Source: Bacillota bacterium (lineage in GTDB: Bacteria > Bacillota > Clostridia > Oscillospirales > Ruminococcaceae). Taken from it: a DNA stretch of 5,071 nt. Positions 5,034 through 5,071 of this stretch are shown piece after piece (within the stretch, counting starts at the first letter, position 1; each line of letters starts with the position of its first letter). The position numbers were made by a program, and so were the translations under genes. The notes under the pieces were generated by a model, which was given only the letters and a program-made list of their open reading frames with translations, was not told the DNA's origin and did no database searches. The DNA is taken from NCBI GenBank assembly GCA_023457175.1, contig JAEWMM010000088.1:1-5071 (forward strand), written 5' to 3'.

Positions 5034-5071
5034 TCAGAGCTTATCGCCGCCCGAATCGGGCAGATTATCAT
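5034..5071 (-). CDS. possible C-terminus of a gene cut by the window edge
   Basis: In one minus frame the last 11 codons read DNLPDSGGDKL and stop at TGA (5036-5034), about 48 nt before the terminator at 4986. The acidic/glycine ending and the position fit the end of a gene. The other minus frames are less suitable: one stops at once, and the other runs on through the terminator. Too short to identify. Confidence 0.36.
   Translation of the reverse strand, partial: DNLPDSGGDKL

Noticed and set aside
1..5071. Genome-wide TAG or TGA recoding
   Set aside because: The antiporter ends at TAG and the binding-protein gene at TGA in the expected places, so both codons appear to act as stops.
1..5071. 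tRNA, rRNA, CRISPR array, insertion sequence or phage genes
   Set aside because: No cloverleaf, spaced direct-repeat series, transposase or terminal inverted repeats with target duplications were found on either strand by eye.

Overview
This window looks like a piece of chromosome from a Clostridia-type Firmicute, with an Oscillospiraceae/Ruminococcaceae-like gut anaerobe as the best guess. That guess rests on moderate GC in the genes, strong Shine-Dalgarno sites (AGGAGG, GGAG, AGGTGA), sigmaA-type promoters with 17-18 bp spacers and often a TG extended -10, compact intrinsic terminators and a lipoprotein solute-binding protein. No rRNA, tRNA, CRISPR array, transposase or phage gene is visible. 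Genes are mostly single transcription units with their own promoters and terminators.

Left part (1-1130, + strand): a small GNAT acetyltransferase gene (start 197) carries an in-frame TAG at 533-535. The rest of the domain continues in the same frame to a TGA at 599-601, so the gene is broken by one nonsense codon, at the conserved motif-B tyrosine. It is followed by a well-formed ridA gene (707-1087) with a clear promoter and a strong terminator that works in both directions.

Middle part (1131-2972): a 165-residue minus-strand protein, tentatively a degenerate family-9 carbohydrate-binding-like beta-sandwich, converges on ridA. The 212-bp gap between them has a TATAAT box and a stem-loop that pairs better as minus-strand RNA, so it may encode a small RNA. 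Divergent from the 165-residue gene is a BtuF/FhuD-type lipoprotein binding protein (1992-2972), with two facing sigmaA promoters between them. No permease or ATPase gene is present, so the binding protein is an orphan here.

Right part (2973-5071): a 380-bp gene-free stretch holds the binding-protein terminator and a cluster of hairpins, including a 22-position imperfect stem, that looks like a dispersed palindromic repeat. Then comes a minus-strand CPA2-type cation:proton antiporter (4648-3353). Its roughly 125-nt leader can fold around an 8-bp closing stem, and a leader segment can pair with the antiporter's Shine-Dalgarno site. This is the best candidate for an undescribed regulatory RNA in the window. 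At the right edge a minus-strand terminator, and possibly the last 11 codons of a gene, mark the end of another unit entering from outside.

The genes do not form an obvious joint pathway. The window reads as a set of independent housekeeping units (amine/imine detoxification, ion homeostasis, cobalamin or siderophore binding). The interest lies in the broken acetyltransferase and the structured non-coding segments.
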